Shown here in pieces: positions 41,847 to 49,394 of a stretch of 64,000 bases of DNA. The first letter of the stretch is position 1. Every line of letters begins with the position of its first letter. The stretch covers positions 558,001 through 622,000 of the forward strand of contig NZ_AP025285.1 in assembly GCF_023168405.1 (NCBI RefSeq), read 5' to 3'. Origin of the DNA: Leptogranulimonas caecicola. GTDB lineage: Bacteria > Actinomycetota > Coriobacteriia > Coriobacteriales > Atopobiaceae. A model generated the notes under the pieces. The model made no database searches, was not told where the DNA came from, and worked only from the letters and a program-made list of their open reading frames with translations. A program made the position numbers and the translations under genes.

Positions 41847-42697
41847 GAGGCGCCACCTGCCAGCTGGTCCAAAAGGGTCGCAGGAGAGACGGTGGGGCTC
41901 ACGGGCATGCCAGAGCGAGCCAGAGCCAATGCCAGCGAGGTGGCGAAGGGGGGCTCCAGCGAAAACGAGGCGAGGCGGCTCGCCTGAGTGAGCACCTGCT
42001 CAGGGGCGCCCTGCAGTGCGATCTTTCCTCTGGACAGCACAATGATGCGGTCTGCGGCGGCCGCTTCGTCCATGGAGTGGGTCACCAGCACGCAGGCATG
42101 CGGAGCGCCCAGCGAGGCCAGTGTGGCAGCCACTTGACGGCGGCCCTCCACATCGAGCCTGGCGCCAGGCTCGTCCAGCACCAAGAGCGCCGGGTCGCAC
42201 GCCAGCGCCCCTGCAATGGCCACCCGCTGTTGCTGGCCGCCAGAAAGCCGAGTGGGATCTTGGCTTGCCAGTGTTTCCAGGTGCGTGGCCTCAAGGGCGT
42301 CGTCGACCGCCTGATCGATGGCGGCGGGGTCCCAACCCAGATTCTCGGGGCCAAAGGCCACGTCTTGGTCCACCTGAGTGGTCAAAATGGCGTCCTCGGG
42401 GGTTTGAAAGACCATGGCGCTTCTGTCCCGCGCCTGCTGATAGGCCTCGCCGTCAGGGACGCCGTCCACAAAGCAGGTGCGGCCCATGAGCTCCACGGCG
42501 CCCTCATCGGGCGCCAGGATGCCTGCCAAAAGGCGTGCCAGCGTGGATTTTCCCGAGCCGTTGGCCCCCAAGAGGCAAAGGCGCTCTCCGGCCTCTACCG
42601 ATAAGGACACATCGTCTAGCGCCCAGGTGGCCCCGCCGTCGTAGGAAAAGCGCACGTGCTCTAGCTTGGCTACCTGCAAGTCTTCCCTAGGGCTCAT
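41843..42697 (-). CDS. ECF transporter ATPase (first of two)
   Basis: A 284-residue ABC ATPase with Walker A GANGSGKST, signature LSGGQQQRVAIAG, Walker B LLVLDEPGARLD (Gly-Ala replaces the common Thr-Ser), and H-loop VTHSMDEA. It overlaps the S-component gene upstream and the other ATPase downstream by four bases each. Confidence 0.92.
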   Translation of the reverse strand: MSPREDLQVAKLEHVRFSYDGGATWALDDVSLSVEAGERLCLLGANGSGKSTLARLLAGILAPDEGAVELMGRTCFVDGVPDGEAYQQARDRSAMVFQTPEDAILTTQVDQDVAFGPENLGWDPAAIDQAVDDALEATHLETLASQDPTRLSGGQQQRVAIAGALACDPALLVLDEPGARLDVEGRRQVAATLASLGAPHACVLVTHSMDEAAAADRIIVLSRGKIALQGAPEQVLTQASRLASFSLEPPFATSLALALARSGMPVSPTVSPATLLDQLAGGAS

Positions 42698-43305
42698 TGG
42701 CCTACCATGGTGGAGACGGGTTTGTAGACCGCCAGCGTAAGGGCGGTGTTAATGGCGATCTTCAGCAGGTTGAAGGGTAAAAGCACCGGCACGATGAGGG
42801 TGGCCACGGTCTCCAGCGGCATGCCCGAGTAAAGGGGCGTGATCACCAGGTTTCCCAAGAGGGCCACTGCAAGGGTGACGACTGCAGCGATGAGCAGCCC
42901 TGCTACAGCTCCCTTGAAACTGTGATGGCGCCTGTAGATAAAGGCCGCGGGCAGGGTGGCTGCCAGAGAGCAGGCCATGGCCATGATGGCGCCAAAGGGG
43001 TCTGTGAACAGGCGGATCACCCAGGGAAGCACTGCGGTGCAAGCGCCGATGGCCGGCCCAAACAAAAGGCCTGCCACCAGGCATACCACGCCGGAGGGGT
43101 CGTACTTGAGGTACGGGGCCAAAGGAAAGATGGGGATCTCGATGAAGCTGGCCACCAGGGCAGCGGCGCAAAAGAGCGCCGAGATCGCCACGCGCCTGGA
43201 GTTCCAGGAACTCGCATCCTTCGAAGTGGCGTGGGCCGAGGGCCTCTGCCCGTTGGCGGGCTGGGTAGATGATTTGGTTTTAGATGAGGAAGTTTGCCAC
43301 GTCAT
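42694..43305 (-). CDS. ribU: ECF riboflavin-binding S component (RibU-like)
   Basis: The 203-residue protein has a polar head of about 35 residues and then six hydrophobic segments in the pattern of ECF S proteins: ISALFCAAALVASFIEIPIFPLAPYLKYDPSG, GLLFGPAIGACTAVLPWVI and so on. The segment PLAPYLKYDPSGV is typical of RibU. The FMN riboswitch just upstream strongly supports riboflavin as the substrate. It is first in a four-gene operon in which every junction overlaps by four bases. Confidence 0.9.
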   Translation of the reverse strand: MTWQTSSSKTKSSTQPANGQRPSAHATSKDASSWNSRRVAISALFCAAALVASFIEIPIFPLAPYLKYDPSGVVCLVAGLLFGPAIGACTAVLPWVIRLFTDPFGAIMAMACSLAATLPAAFIYRRHHSFKGAVAGLLIAAVVTLAVALLGNLVITPLYSGMPLETVATLIVPVLLPFNLLKIAINTALTLAVYKPVSTMVGQ

Positions 43306-43314
43306 GGCTGCACC

Positions 43315-43441
43315 CCGTTTCTTCCATCCGGACTGTCACCGTTGGCTCCAGACTTGCACTGGATCGGCCGCATGCGCGGTTTGCGGGCTTGGCATAGACG
43401 CCTTACCGCCAGTGGGGAATTGCACCCCGCCCTGAAACGTC
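43315..43441 (-). promoter_or_regulatory. FMN riboswitch (RFN element)
   Basis: Read on the minus strand, the region has the conserved core of the RFN element: GGGCGGGGTGCAATTCCCC, then CTGGCGGTAAG, AAGCCCGC, GATCCAGTGCAAGTCTGGAG, CCAACGGTGACAGTCC and GGATGGAAGAA in that order, closing with the P1 partner near the ribU start. It should shut off ribU and its partners when FMN is high. This agrees with a riboflavin importer downstream. Confidence 0.93.
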
Positions 43442-43526
43442 AGGTGAGACTCTACTCCTCTCAAAGGGCCAAATGCAACCTTCGAGAGGAGCGAGAGCGG
43501 TCATTGCAAGAAAGGGCGTCAAACCC

Positions 43527-45869
43527 CTAAGAGGCTGAATCCTGCCTGCGAGGAGCACGCGAGCGCACGAATCCCGCGACGGTGCCCATGGCCCTGGCTC
43601 CCCAGAGGAGGCCGGCCACCATAGGGGAGAGCTCGGTGGACGTCTCGTTTTCTTGAGGCACGCGAGGGAACGCCGTGGCGGGGAACGGATGGATGGTTTC
43701 CGCGGCCGCGGCCGCGTTCTTTTGCGCTGCGGCCGAGATGCCGTCTTGGGCCGCCGAATCCAGCCCAGGCAGGGGATCCTCTTCCAAAGGCTGCTGGGTG
43801 GCAGGCTCGTCGTAGAGGGCTACCAGCTGCAAATCCGTCTCCACCGGAGTGTCAAAGTCAAAGGACTCGCCGTCTTTGGCGTTGGCCCAGCCGCTGAAGA
43901 CCGCCAAAGGTTGGCCCGAGGGCACGCCGGGCTCGCCAGGCTTCTCGATCAGAGAGCCAGGGGCCACCAGATGGGTGTCGATAAGCGCGCCGTCAGAGGT
44001 ATAGAAGCACACTTCGCATACGGGACGTGCCGATAAGAGCCGCTCCTCGTGGTCGTCTACAAACTGGTCGGAAGAATCGGGATCGCCGGTGGTGGCCGCT
44101 CCCTCCTCAAGCCAGCCAAAACCCTGGTAGGCAGGGTCATTCTCGGGAAGGGTCAAGGTGAAGGTGCCCCGGGCCCCGTCGTCGCGGTAGTTGTAGAAGT
44201 CTCGGGCGCGGCCGGCGCGGTTGCGGCCCAGCAGGGTGCCTTGGACTTGGGCGTTGCCGGCGTTCAAGATGCCGCCGCCTCGACGGGCGGTGTTATGGGC
44301 CACGGTGCCTCTGGCCATGGTGAGCGAGCCGGTGTTCACAATACCGCCGCCCATATCCTCCACCATGTTGTAGACAAGCACTGCGCCCTCGGTGGCCAGA
44401 TGCCCGCGGTTGAAGACGCCGCCTCCGTTTTGGGCGGCGTTGTGCGACAGGCCCGAGGAGCCCAAAAGCACCGTGCCGGTGTTGTAGATGCCGCCGCCCA
44501 TGCCCTGGGAGGCGTTGTGCACGATGGTGGCGCTCACGCATTCCAGTTTGCCGGTGTTATAGATGCCGCCTCCGCCATATTGGGTGGAGTTGGCCTGGTT
44601 GTCCACAATGTCGCCCTGGGTGATGTGCACGCGGCCGGAGGCGTTGTAGATGCCGCCTCCGTAGAGGGCGCGGTTGCGGGAAAGCCCCGCGCCTGCGATC
44701 TCGATGGAGCCGGTGCGAGTGTTGAAGACGCCGCCGCCGGTATAGAGGGCGCAGTTGCCGGCAATGGTGCCGTCGGCCAGCGACAGGCGTCCGGTGTTGA
44801 AGACGCCGCCGCCCGAGCCCTGCGTGCCTTCGGCCGCGTTTTTCACGATGGAACCGCCTTCCATGGCCAGGCTGCCCCGGTTATAGATGCCCGCGCCGGA
44901 GTCGGCCTCGTTGGCGACGATCACCGCGCCTGCCTCCTGGAGGCGGCCAGAATTAAAGACGCCGCCGCCCATGGCAGCAGAGTTATGGGAGACGTCTCCT
45001 CCCGCGAGCATCACTTCGCCGGTGGAATAGATGCCGCCACCTCGATGGTCTGCCTCATTGGCGGTGATGCGGCCGCCAGAGACATCCACCGAGCCCTTGC
45101 CCACGCAGTAGACGCCGCCGCCGTGGGTGGCCGCATTGCCCTCGATGGTGCCCCCGGTCATCTTGAAGGCAGCGTGGTCGCAGTAGACGCCGCCGCCAAA
45201 GGGGCGTGCCTCCGAGCCCTCGCGGTTGTTGTTGGCGATGGTTCCCCCAGACATGGTGAAGCAGGCTCCCTCAAGAATCTGCACCGCCGCTCCGGGCACC
45301 GCCGAGCTGGCTTGGGCCGTAGAGCAGTTGGTGATACGGCCGCCACCCATAAAAAACTTGGCGTTCTCCCCGCTGACCCTCACCGCGCACCCTGAAGCTT
45401 TGTCATCTTGGGGCTTTACCTGCCAGCCCTCGATGGCGGCGCAGTGCCCCATGACCAGCGTGCCTTCACACTCCACCACCGAGCCTTGGGGAAGCTCCTC
45501 TTTTGCCTTGGGCGCCTTGGCCAACAAGGCCACGTCGAGCTCGAGCAACCCCTCTGGGGCCACCGAGAAGAGCGATTCTCCCGCCGGGAAGGGAGGCTCC
45601 AAGATGATGGACCCCGCCACATGGAGGGTGGCGCTGGCAGGGACGCTAAAGAGCGTCTTTACGCCAGGGGCCACGCGCAGCCGTGTGGCACAGCAGAGCA
45701 GGTCGATGCGAGCGCCCTCGGGGATGGTCACGGGCGTGTCGGCATAGACCACGGCAGGCAGCGCCATGGTGCCTGAGACCTCGGGGCTTCCAAGCAGCTC
45801 TGCCAAGTCGCTCCAGGAAGCGGGGCAGTGAAGTTGTGGGGTATCTGGCATGGGGTTTCCACTTGTCAT
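43527..45869 (-). CDS. Parallel beta-helix repeat protein with Listeria-Bacteroides-type domain
   Basis: The 780-residue protein is dominated by about 15 repeats of 22-26 residues built around GGGIYN/GGGVFN and 'N.A..GG' (about residues 165-560), the pattern of a right-handed pectin-lyase-like beta helix. After this comes an InlB-B-type domain (about 600-675, with CFYTSDGALIDTHLVAPGS and FSGWANAKDGE). The tail has a hydrophobic segment (VAGLLWGARAMGTVAGFV) followed by Arg-rich residues, resembling a sorting tail, but no LPxTG box. No N-terminal signal peptide is seen. The start ATG overlaps the MurB-fusion stop by four bases. Function unknown; adhesion is the usual role of such helices. Confidence 0.75.
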   Translation of the reverse strand: MTSGNPMPDTPQLHCPASWSDLAELLGSPEVSGTMALPAVVYADTPVTIPEGARIDLLCCATRLRVAPGVKTLFSVPASATLHVAGSIILEPPFPAGESLFSVAPEGLLELDVALLAKAPKAKEELPQGSVVECEGTLVMGHCAAIEGWQVKPQDDKASGCAVRVSGENAKFFMGGGRITNCSTAQASSAVPGAAVQILEGACFTMSGGTIANNNREGSEARPFGGGVYCDHAAFKMTGGTIEGNAATHGGGVYCVGKGSVDVSGGRITANEADHRGGGIYSTGEVMLAGGDVSHNSAAMGGGVFNSGRLQEAGAVIVANEADSGAGIYNRGSLAMEGGSIVKNAAEGTQGSGGGVFNTGRLSLADGTIAGNCALYTGGGVFNTRTGSIEIAGAGLSRNRALYGGGIYNASGRVHITQGDIVDNQANSTQYGGGGIYNTGKLECVSATIVHNASQGMGGGIYNTGTVLLGSSGLSHNAAQNGGGVFNRGHLATEGAVLVYNMVEDMGGGIVNTGSLTMARGTVAHNTARRGGGILNAGNAQVQGTLLGRNRAGRARDFYNYRDDGARGTFTLTLPENDPAYQGFGWLEEGAATTGDPDSSDQFVDDHEERLLSARPVCEVCFYTSDGALIDTHLVAPGSLIEKPGEPGVPSGQPLAVFSGWANAKDGESFDFDTPVETDLQLVALYDEPATQQPLEEDPLPGLDSAAQDGISAAAQKNAAAAAETIHPFPATAFPRVPQENETSTELSPMVAGLLWGARAMGTVAGFVRSRAPRRQDSAS

Positions 45870-47734
45870 GATGTATATGGCCCTACAAATCTCACTTCGG
45901 GCTCAAGCGTCACGCCGGAGTGCTCGAGCACCTGTTGTTGGACATGTTCGATCAACGCCTTTACGTCGCGAGCGGTGGCATTGTGGGCGTTTACCACAAA
46001 GCCTGCGTGCTTAGGAGAGACCTCGGCGCCGCCTATGCGAGCCCCCTGGCAGCCTGCCTCGGTGATGAGCTTGCCGGCGAAGTGGCCCTCGGGGCGCTTG
46101 AAGGTCGAACCTGCACTGGGCATCTCAAGAGGTTGCTTTTCTTCTCGGCGGCAAGTGAGGTCGTCCATCTTGGAGCGAATGTCGCCGCTGTCGGCGGGCG
46201 CGAGGCGGAAGGTAGCAGAGATGACCACCAAATGGTCTGTCTTCACGCGGCTGGTGCGATAGCCCAAGTCCAGGTCCTTGGCTACCAAGGTTTCTGTGTG
46301 ACCGTCGCTGAAGAGCACCTCTGCGCTCTCCAGCACGTCGGCTATGCAGCCGTCGTAGGCTCCGGCATTCATAAAGACGGCGCCGCCTACGGTGCCGGGG
46401 ATGCCGCAGGAAAACTCCAGGCCGCTCAGAGAGAGGGCCGCCGCCATCTCTGCGGCATCTGCGAGCGCCACGCCAGCTTGGCAGGTGAGGCGGGTGCCGT
46501 CATGGGCTACATCTAAAAGCCCGCTGGACACATCCACCATGACGCCGCGGTATCCGGCATCAGAGACCAAAAGGTCGCTGCCTTTGCCCAAGACGAAGAA
46601 GGGGACCCCCTTGTCGCGCAGAAGGCGCACGGAGTCTATGAGCTGGCCGCGGCTCTTAGGGGTGATGTAGACGTCTGCCGGCCCGCCGATCTTGAACGTG
46701 GTGTGATCTTTCATGGGTTCGCCCAAGACGACGCCGTCCTTGCCCAAGATATCGCCCAGTTCTTGGGCGATGGCATAGCGATCGAAGCCGCTGACAAGGG
46801 CGTCTAAGATGCGGGCTTCGCGCAAGGAGTCGTCCAAGCCCATAAGCGGGCTTTCCTTGGCGCCCGACAAGAAGCAGGAGCAGAAGTGCTGGATCTGCGC
46901 GCTAAAGTCGTCGCCAGGCAGCGGGGCTTTTAGAAGCTCGTCCTCGCCGCCTTGGCGATGGAGCACCGCGCGCACCGGACGGGTTATATCGGAGATCTCA
47001 ATGGAACCCTCATTGCCAAAGATGGTGGCAGCGCAGCCTAAGTCCTGGGTGGCATCGCAGGTGAGAGTGCACCCATAGGTGCCAATGCCCATGGTGGCGC
47101 TGTCTTGCCAGTCCACCTCGTCGCGATAAAGATGGCTGGCTTTGTGTACCTTGATATCGCCCGAGCAATACTCTGCGAGGTAAGTGGCGCCATAGATGCC
47201 CATATCGAGCGCCTGGCCGCCTCCTATAGGCTCTGTAAACCAGGGGCGTGCCTGCGAAGGGTCCACCTTGCGGATAAGGGATGCCTCGACACCCGAAACC
47301 TCGCCTATGGCCCCTTGGCTCACCCGCTGGCGCACCAGCTGGTAGAGCGGGGTGAAGCGAGGCTTCATAGCTTCCATGTAAAAGCGATCGTGCTCCAGGG
47401 CGGCTTTGGCCACCTGGCTAAACTCTGCGGCGGTAAGGGCGCAAGGCTTCTCGCATAGGACGGCTTTGCCGGCTTCGATAGCCTCCAACGAATAGGGTGC
47501 GTGCGATGCCGGAGGCAGGGCGATATAGATAGCATCGATATCCTGGCGCGCCAAAAGCTCTTGGGCAGAGCTTTGAGCTTCCATGCCATACTCAGCGGCG
47601 AATTTCTCGCAATGGTCTTGGGTGGGACTCCATAGGGCAACCAGTTCACAATTGGGTTCCTGCGCGCAGGATGCGGCAAAGCGGCGTGCGATGCCGCCTG
47701 AGCCCAAAATGCCCCATTTCACCATCTCGCTCAT
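45866..47734 (-). CDS. murB: Fusion of Gfo/Idh/MocA oxidoreductase and UDP-N-acetylenolpyruvoylglucosamine reductase (MurB)
   Basis: The 622-residue protein is one continuous frame. Residues 1-316 are a Gfo/Idh/MocA dehydrogenase: Rossmann motif WGILGSGGIARRFA, catalytic-lysine motif CEKP (94-97), and GGGQALDMGIYGATYLAEY. Residues 322-622 are a full type II MurB: FKIGGPADV, the FAD loop GKGSDLLVSDAGYRG (383-397), SCGIPGTVGGAVFMNAGAY, catalytic Ser543 in AGSTFKRPEG and the Glu in EPEVRFVG near the end. MurB reduces UDP-GlcNAc-enolpyruvate to UDP-MurNAc with NADPH. The joined dehydrogenase is not part of known MurB enzymes. Ribosome site GGGAGG before ATG 47734. Confidence 0.9.
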   Translation of the reverse strand: MSEMVKWGILGSGGIARRFAASCAQEPNCELVALWSPTQDHCEKFAAEYGMEAQSSAQELLARQDIDAIYIALPPASHAPYSLEAIEAGKAVLCEKPCALTAAEFSQVAKAALEHDRFYMEAMKPRFTPLYQLVRQRVSQGAIGEVSGVEASLIRKVDPSQARPWFTEPIGGGQALDMGIYGATYLAEYCSGDIKVHKASHLYRDEVDWQDSATMGIGTYGCTLTCDATQDLGCAATIFGNEGSIEISDITRPVRAVLHRQGGEDELLKAPLPGDDFSAQIQHFCSCFLSGAKESPLMGLDDSLREARILDALVSGFDRYAIAQELGDILGKDGVVLGEPMKDHTTFKIGGPADVYITPKSRGQLIDSVRLLRDKGVPFFVLGKGSDLLVSDAGYRGVMVDVSSGLLDVAHDGTRLTCQAGVALADAAEMAAALSLSGLEFSCGIPGTVGGAVFMNAGAYDGCIADVLESAEVLFSDGHTETLVAKDLDLGYRTSRVKTDHLVVISATFRLAPADSGDIRSKMDDLTCRREEKQPLEMPSAGSTFKRPEGHFAGKLITEAGCQGARIGGAEVSPKHAGFVVNAHNATARDVKALIEHVQQQVLEHSGVTLEPEVRFVGPYTS

Positions 47735-47829
47735 GCTTAAAAACCTCCCACCACGGCCTAGGGCCGCAAACTCGGTTGCTTAATGAACGCCTCTAGGACT
47801 GTACCCAAGGGGTGAGAAAGACTCCTTGG

Positions 47830-47858
47830 CCCGTCCTATATCTATAGAGTAGGACGGG
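47830..47858. repeat. Nine-bp hairpin upstream of the MurB fusion
   Basis: CCCGTCCTA pairs with TAGGACGGG around TATCTATAGAG. It lies about 100 bases upstream of the fusion gene's start, in its probable leader. No T run is present. Confidence 0.55.
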
Positions 47859-48073
47859 GCAGCCGTACCCTCGTAGTTGTGGAGGAAGTGTAAGAGGGTA
47901 GAGGGCTCAAAGAACCAGGTCTAGGGAAAGTATAGATGAAAATAGATATAAAGAAAATATTCAGCAATATGGAGCCTTTTATAACTTACAGCTCTGACAT
48001 GGGGTTATATGCCAAGAATATTCACATATAAGTAAAATAATTATAGAAAAATATTTAGGGATATAGGGTGCCA

Positions 48074-48106
48074 TTGACATGCCATTTACTGCTCGTAGCC
48101 TAGAAT
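48074..48106 (+). promoter_or_regulatory. Possible promoter of the alcohol dehydrogenase gene
   Basis: A perfect -35 box TTGACA at 48074-48079 is followed by TAGCCT (spacer 16) or TAGAAT (spacer 21). The -10 element is therefore ambiguous. It lies about 120 bases before the start codon. Confidence 0.45.
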
Positions 48107-48171
48107 TACTCCGTTCATACTGCCAGTGGTTTTGCTCCGAGAAATGGCTATTATCCTTAAGCTTGCATTTA

Positions 48172-48184
48172 GTTTGTAACAAAC
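48172..48184. promoter_or_regulatory. Palindrome GTTTGTAACAAAC before the alcohol dehydrogenase
   Basis: A 13-base perfect palindrome centred on one A, 38 bases before ATG 48222 and downstream of the promoter-like pair: a position suited to an operator. Confidence 0.45.
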
Positions 48185-48221
48185 GCCCTTTTAGAGTGCC
48201 ACCAAAGAGAGGAAGTGTGTC

Positions 48222-49286
48222 ATGAAGGGTTATGCAATGCTCAAGATCGGTGAGTCGGGGTGGATTGAGAAAGAAGCCCCCGTCTGCGGCCCCAACGACG
48301 CCATCGTCAAGCCCTTGGCGGTAGCCATCTGCACCTCCGATGTGCATACCCTCTGGGAGGGCGCCATCGGCGAGCGCCACAACATGATCCTGGGTCATGA
48401 GGGCTGCGCCGAGGTTGTCGAGGTGGGCGAGTGCGTGCACGACTTCAAGCCCGGCGATCGCGTGCTTCTTCCCGCCATCACCCCCGATTGGAACTCCCTG
48501 GAGGCCCAGGCCGGCTACTCCATGCACTCCGGTGGCATGCTGGCGGGCTGGAAGTTCTCCAACTTCAAGGACGGCGTTTTCGCCGAGCTCATCCACGTGA
48601 ACGACGCTGACGGCAACCTGGCTCTCATGCCTGAGGGCATGGATGTGGCTGAGGCCTGCATGCTGTCCGACATGGTCCCCACCGGCTTCCACGCCTCCGA
48701 GTTGGCTGACGTCCAGTTTGGCGACACCTGCCTGGTCATTGGCATTGGCCCCGTGGGTCTCATGGCCGTGGCCGGCGCTGCCCTCCGCGGCGCTTCTCGT
48801 ATCATCGCCGTGGGCACCCGTCCCAACTGCATCGAGGCTGCTCGTGGTTATGGCGCCACCGACTTCATCTCCTACAAGAACGGCCCCATCGGCGAGCAGG
48901 TGCTGGCCATGACCGACGGCAAGGGCGTCGACAAGGTCCTCATCGCCGGCGGGGACGTGGATACCTTCAAGGAGGCCGTCGTCGCTGTGAAGCCCGGCGG
49001 CAAGATCGGCAATGTGAATTATCTTGGCTCCGGCGACTACATCGACATCCCCCGTGTTGAGTGGGGTGTTGGCATGGGGCATAAGGAGATCAACGGTGGC
49101 CTGATGCCCGGTGGTCGCCTGCGTATGGAGAAGCTTGCCAGCCTGGTCACCTGCGGCCGCCTGGACTTGAAGCCCCTCCTGTCCCATGTCTTCCATGGCT
49201 GGGACCACCTAGAGGAGGCCCTCTTCCTGATGCGCGACAAGCCTGCCGACCTCATCAAGCCCGTCGTGGTCATCGAGGAAGACTAG
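48222..49286 (+). CDS. adh: Zinc- and NADP-dependent secondary alcohol dehydrogenase
   Basis: The 354-residue enzyme is very close to the Clostridium beijerinckii isopropanol dehydrogenase in overall text (MKGYAMLKIGESGWIEKEAPVCG; GMLAGWKFSNFKDGVF; VEWGVGMGHKEINGGL). The catalytic zinc ligands are Cys37, His59 and Asp150. GIGPVGLMAVAGA is the dinucleotide fold, and the NADP pocket has the GTRP (198-201) pattern, with Thr where the clostridial enzyme has Ser. It would interconvert 2-propanol/acetone and similar 2-ketones and 2-alcohols. It is monocistronic, with its own terminator. Confidence 0.92.
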   Translation: MKGYAMLKIGESGWIEKEAPVCGPNDAIVKPLAVAICTSDVHTLWEGAIGERHNMILGHEGCAEVVEVGECVHDFKPGDRVLLPAITPDWNSLEAQAGYSMHSGGMLAGWKFSNFKDGVFAELIHVNDADGNLALMPEGMDVAEACMLSDMVPTGFHASELADVQFGDTCLVIGIGPVGLMAVAGAALRGASRIIAVGTRPNCIEAARGYGATDFISYKNGPIGEQVLAMTDGKGVDKVLIAGGDVDTFKEAVVAVKPGGKIGNVNYLGSGDYIDIPRVEWGVGMGHKEINGGLMPGGRLRMEKLASLVTCGRLDLKPLLSHVFHGWDHLEEALFLMRDKPADLIKPVVVIEED

Positions 49287-49344
49287 TCTTATCAAGGTTG
49301 ATGCGCTCTGAAGGCGCGCCAGCTTCTCGCTATTTGCAGCAATG

Positions 49345-49380
49345 CGGGCGGTGTCACAGATTGTGGCGCCGCCCTTTTTT
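49345..49380 (+). terminator. Terminator of the alcohol dehydrogenase gene
   Basis: GGGCGG...CAC pairs with GTG...CCGCCC around AGATT, followed by six T. Confidence 0.85.
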
Positions 49381-49394
49381 CTAGGGGAGGCACC

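Larger units (their letters stand above)
47735..48221. other. AT-rich intergenic region before the alcohol dehydrogenase
   Basis: About 490 bases with no gene. It is clearly richer in A and T than the surroundings. It contains a hairpin near 47830 and a promoter-like pair near 48074, listed separately. Confidence 0.7.

Noticed and set aside
43527-43700. LPxTG sorting signal at the end of the beta-helix protein
   Set aside because: A hydrophobic segment and Arg-rich end are present, but no LPxTG or close variant precedes them.
47979-49208. Minus-strand open frame of 409 codons under the alcohol dehydrogenase
   Set aside because: It is the antisense shadow of a well-conserved gene; long antisense frames are usual in GC-rich DNA.
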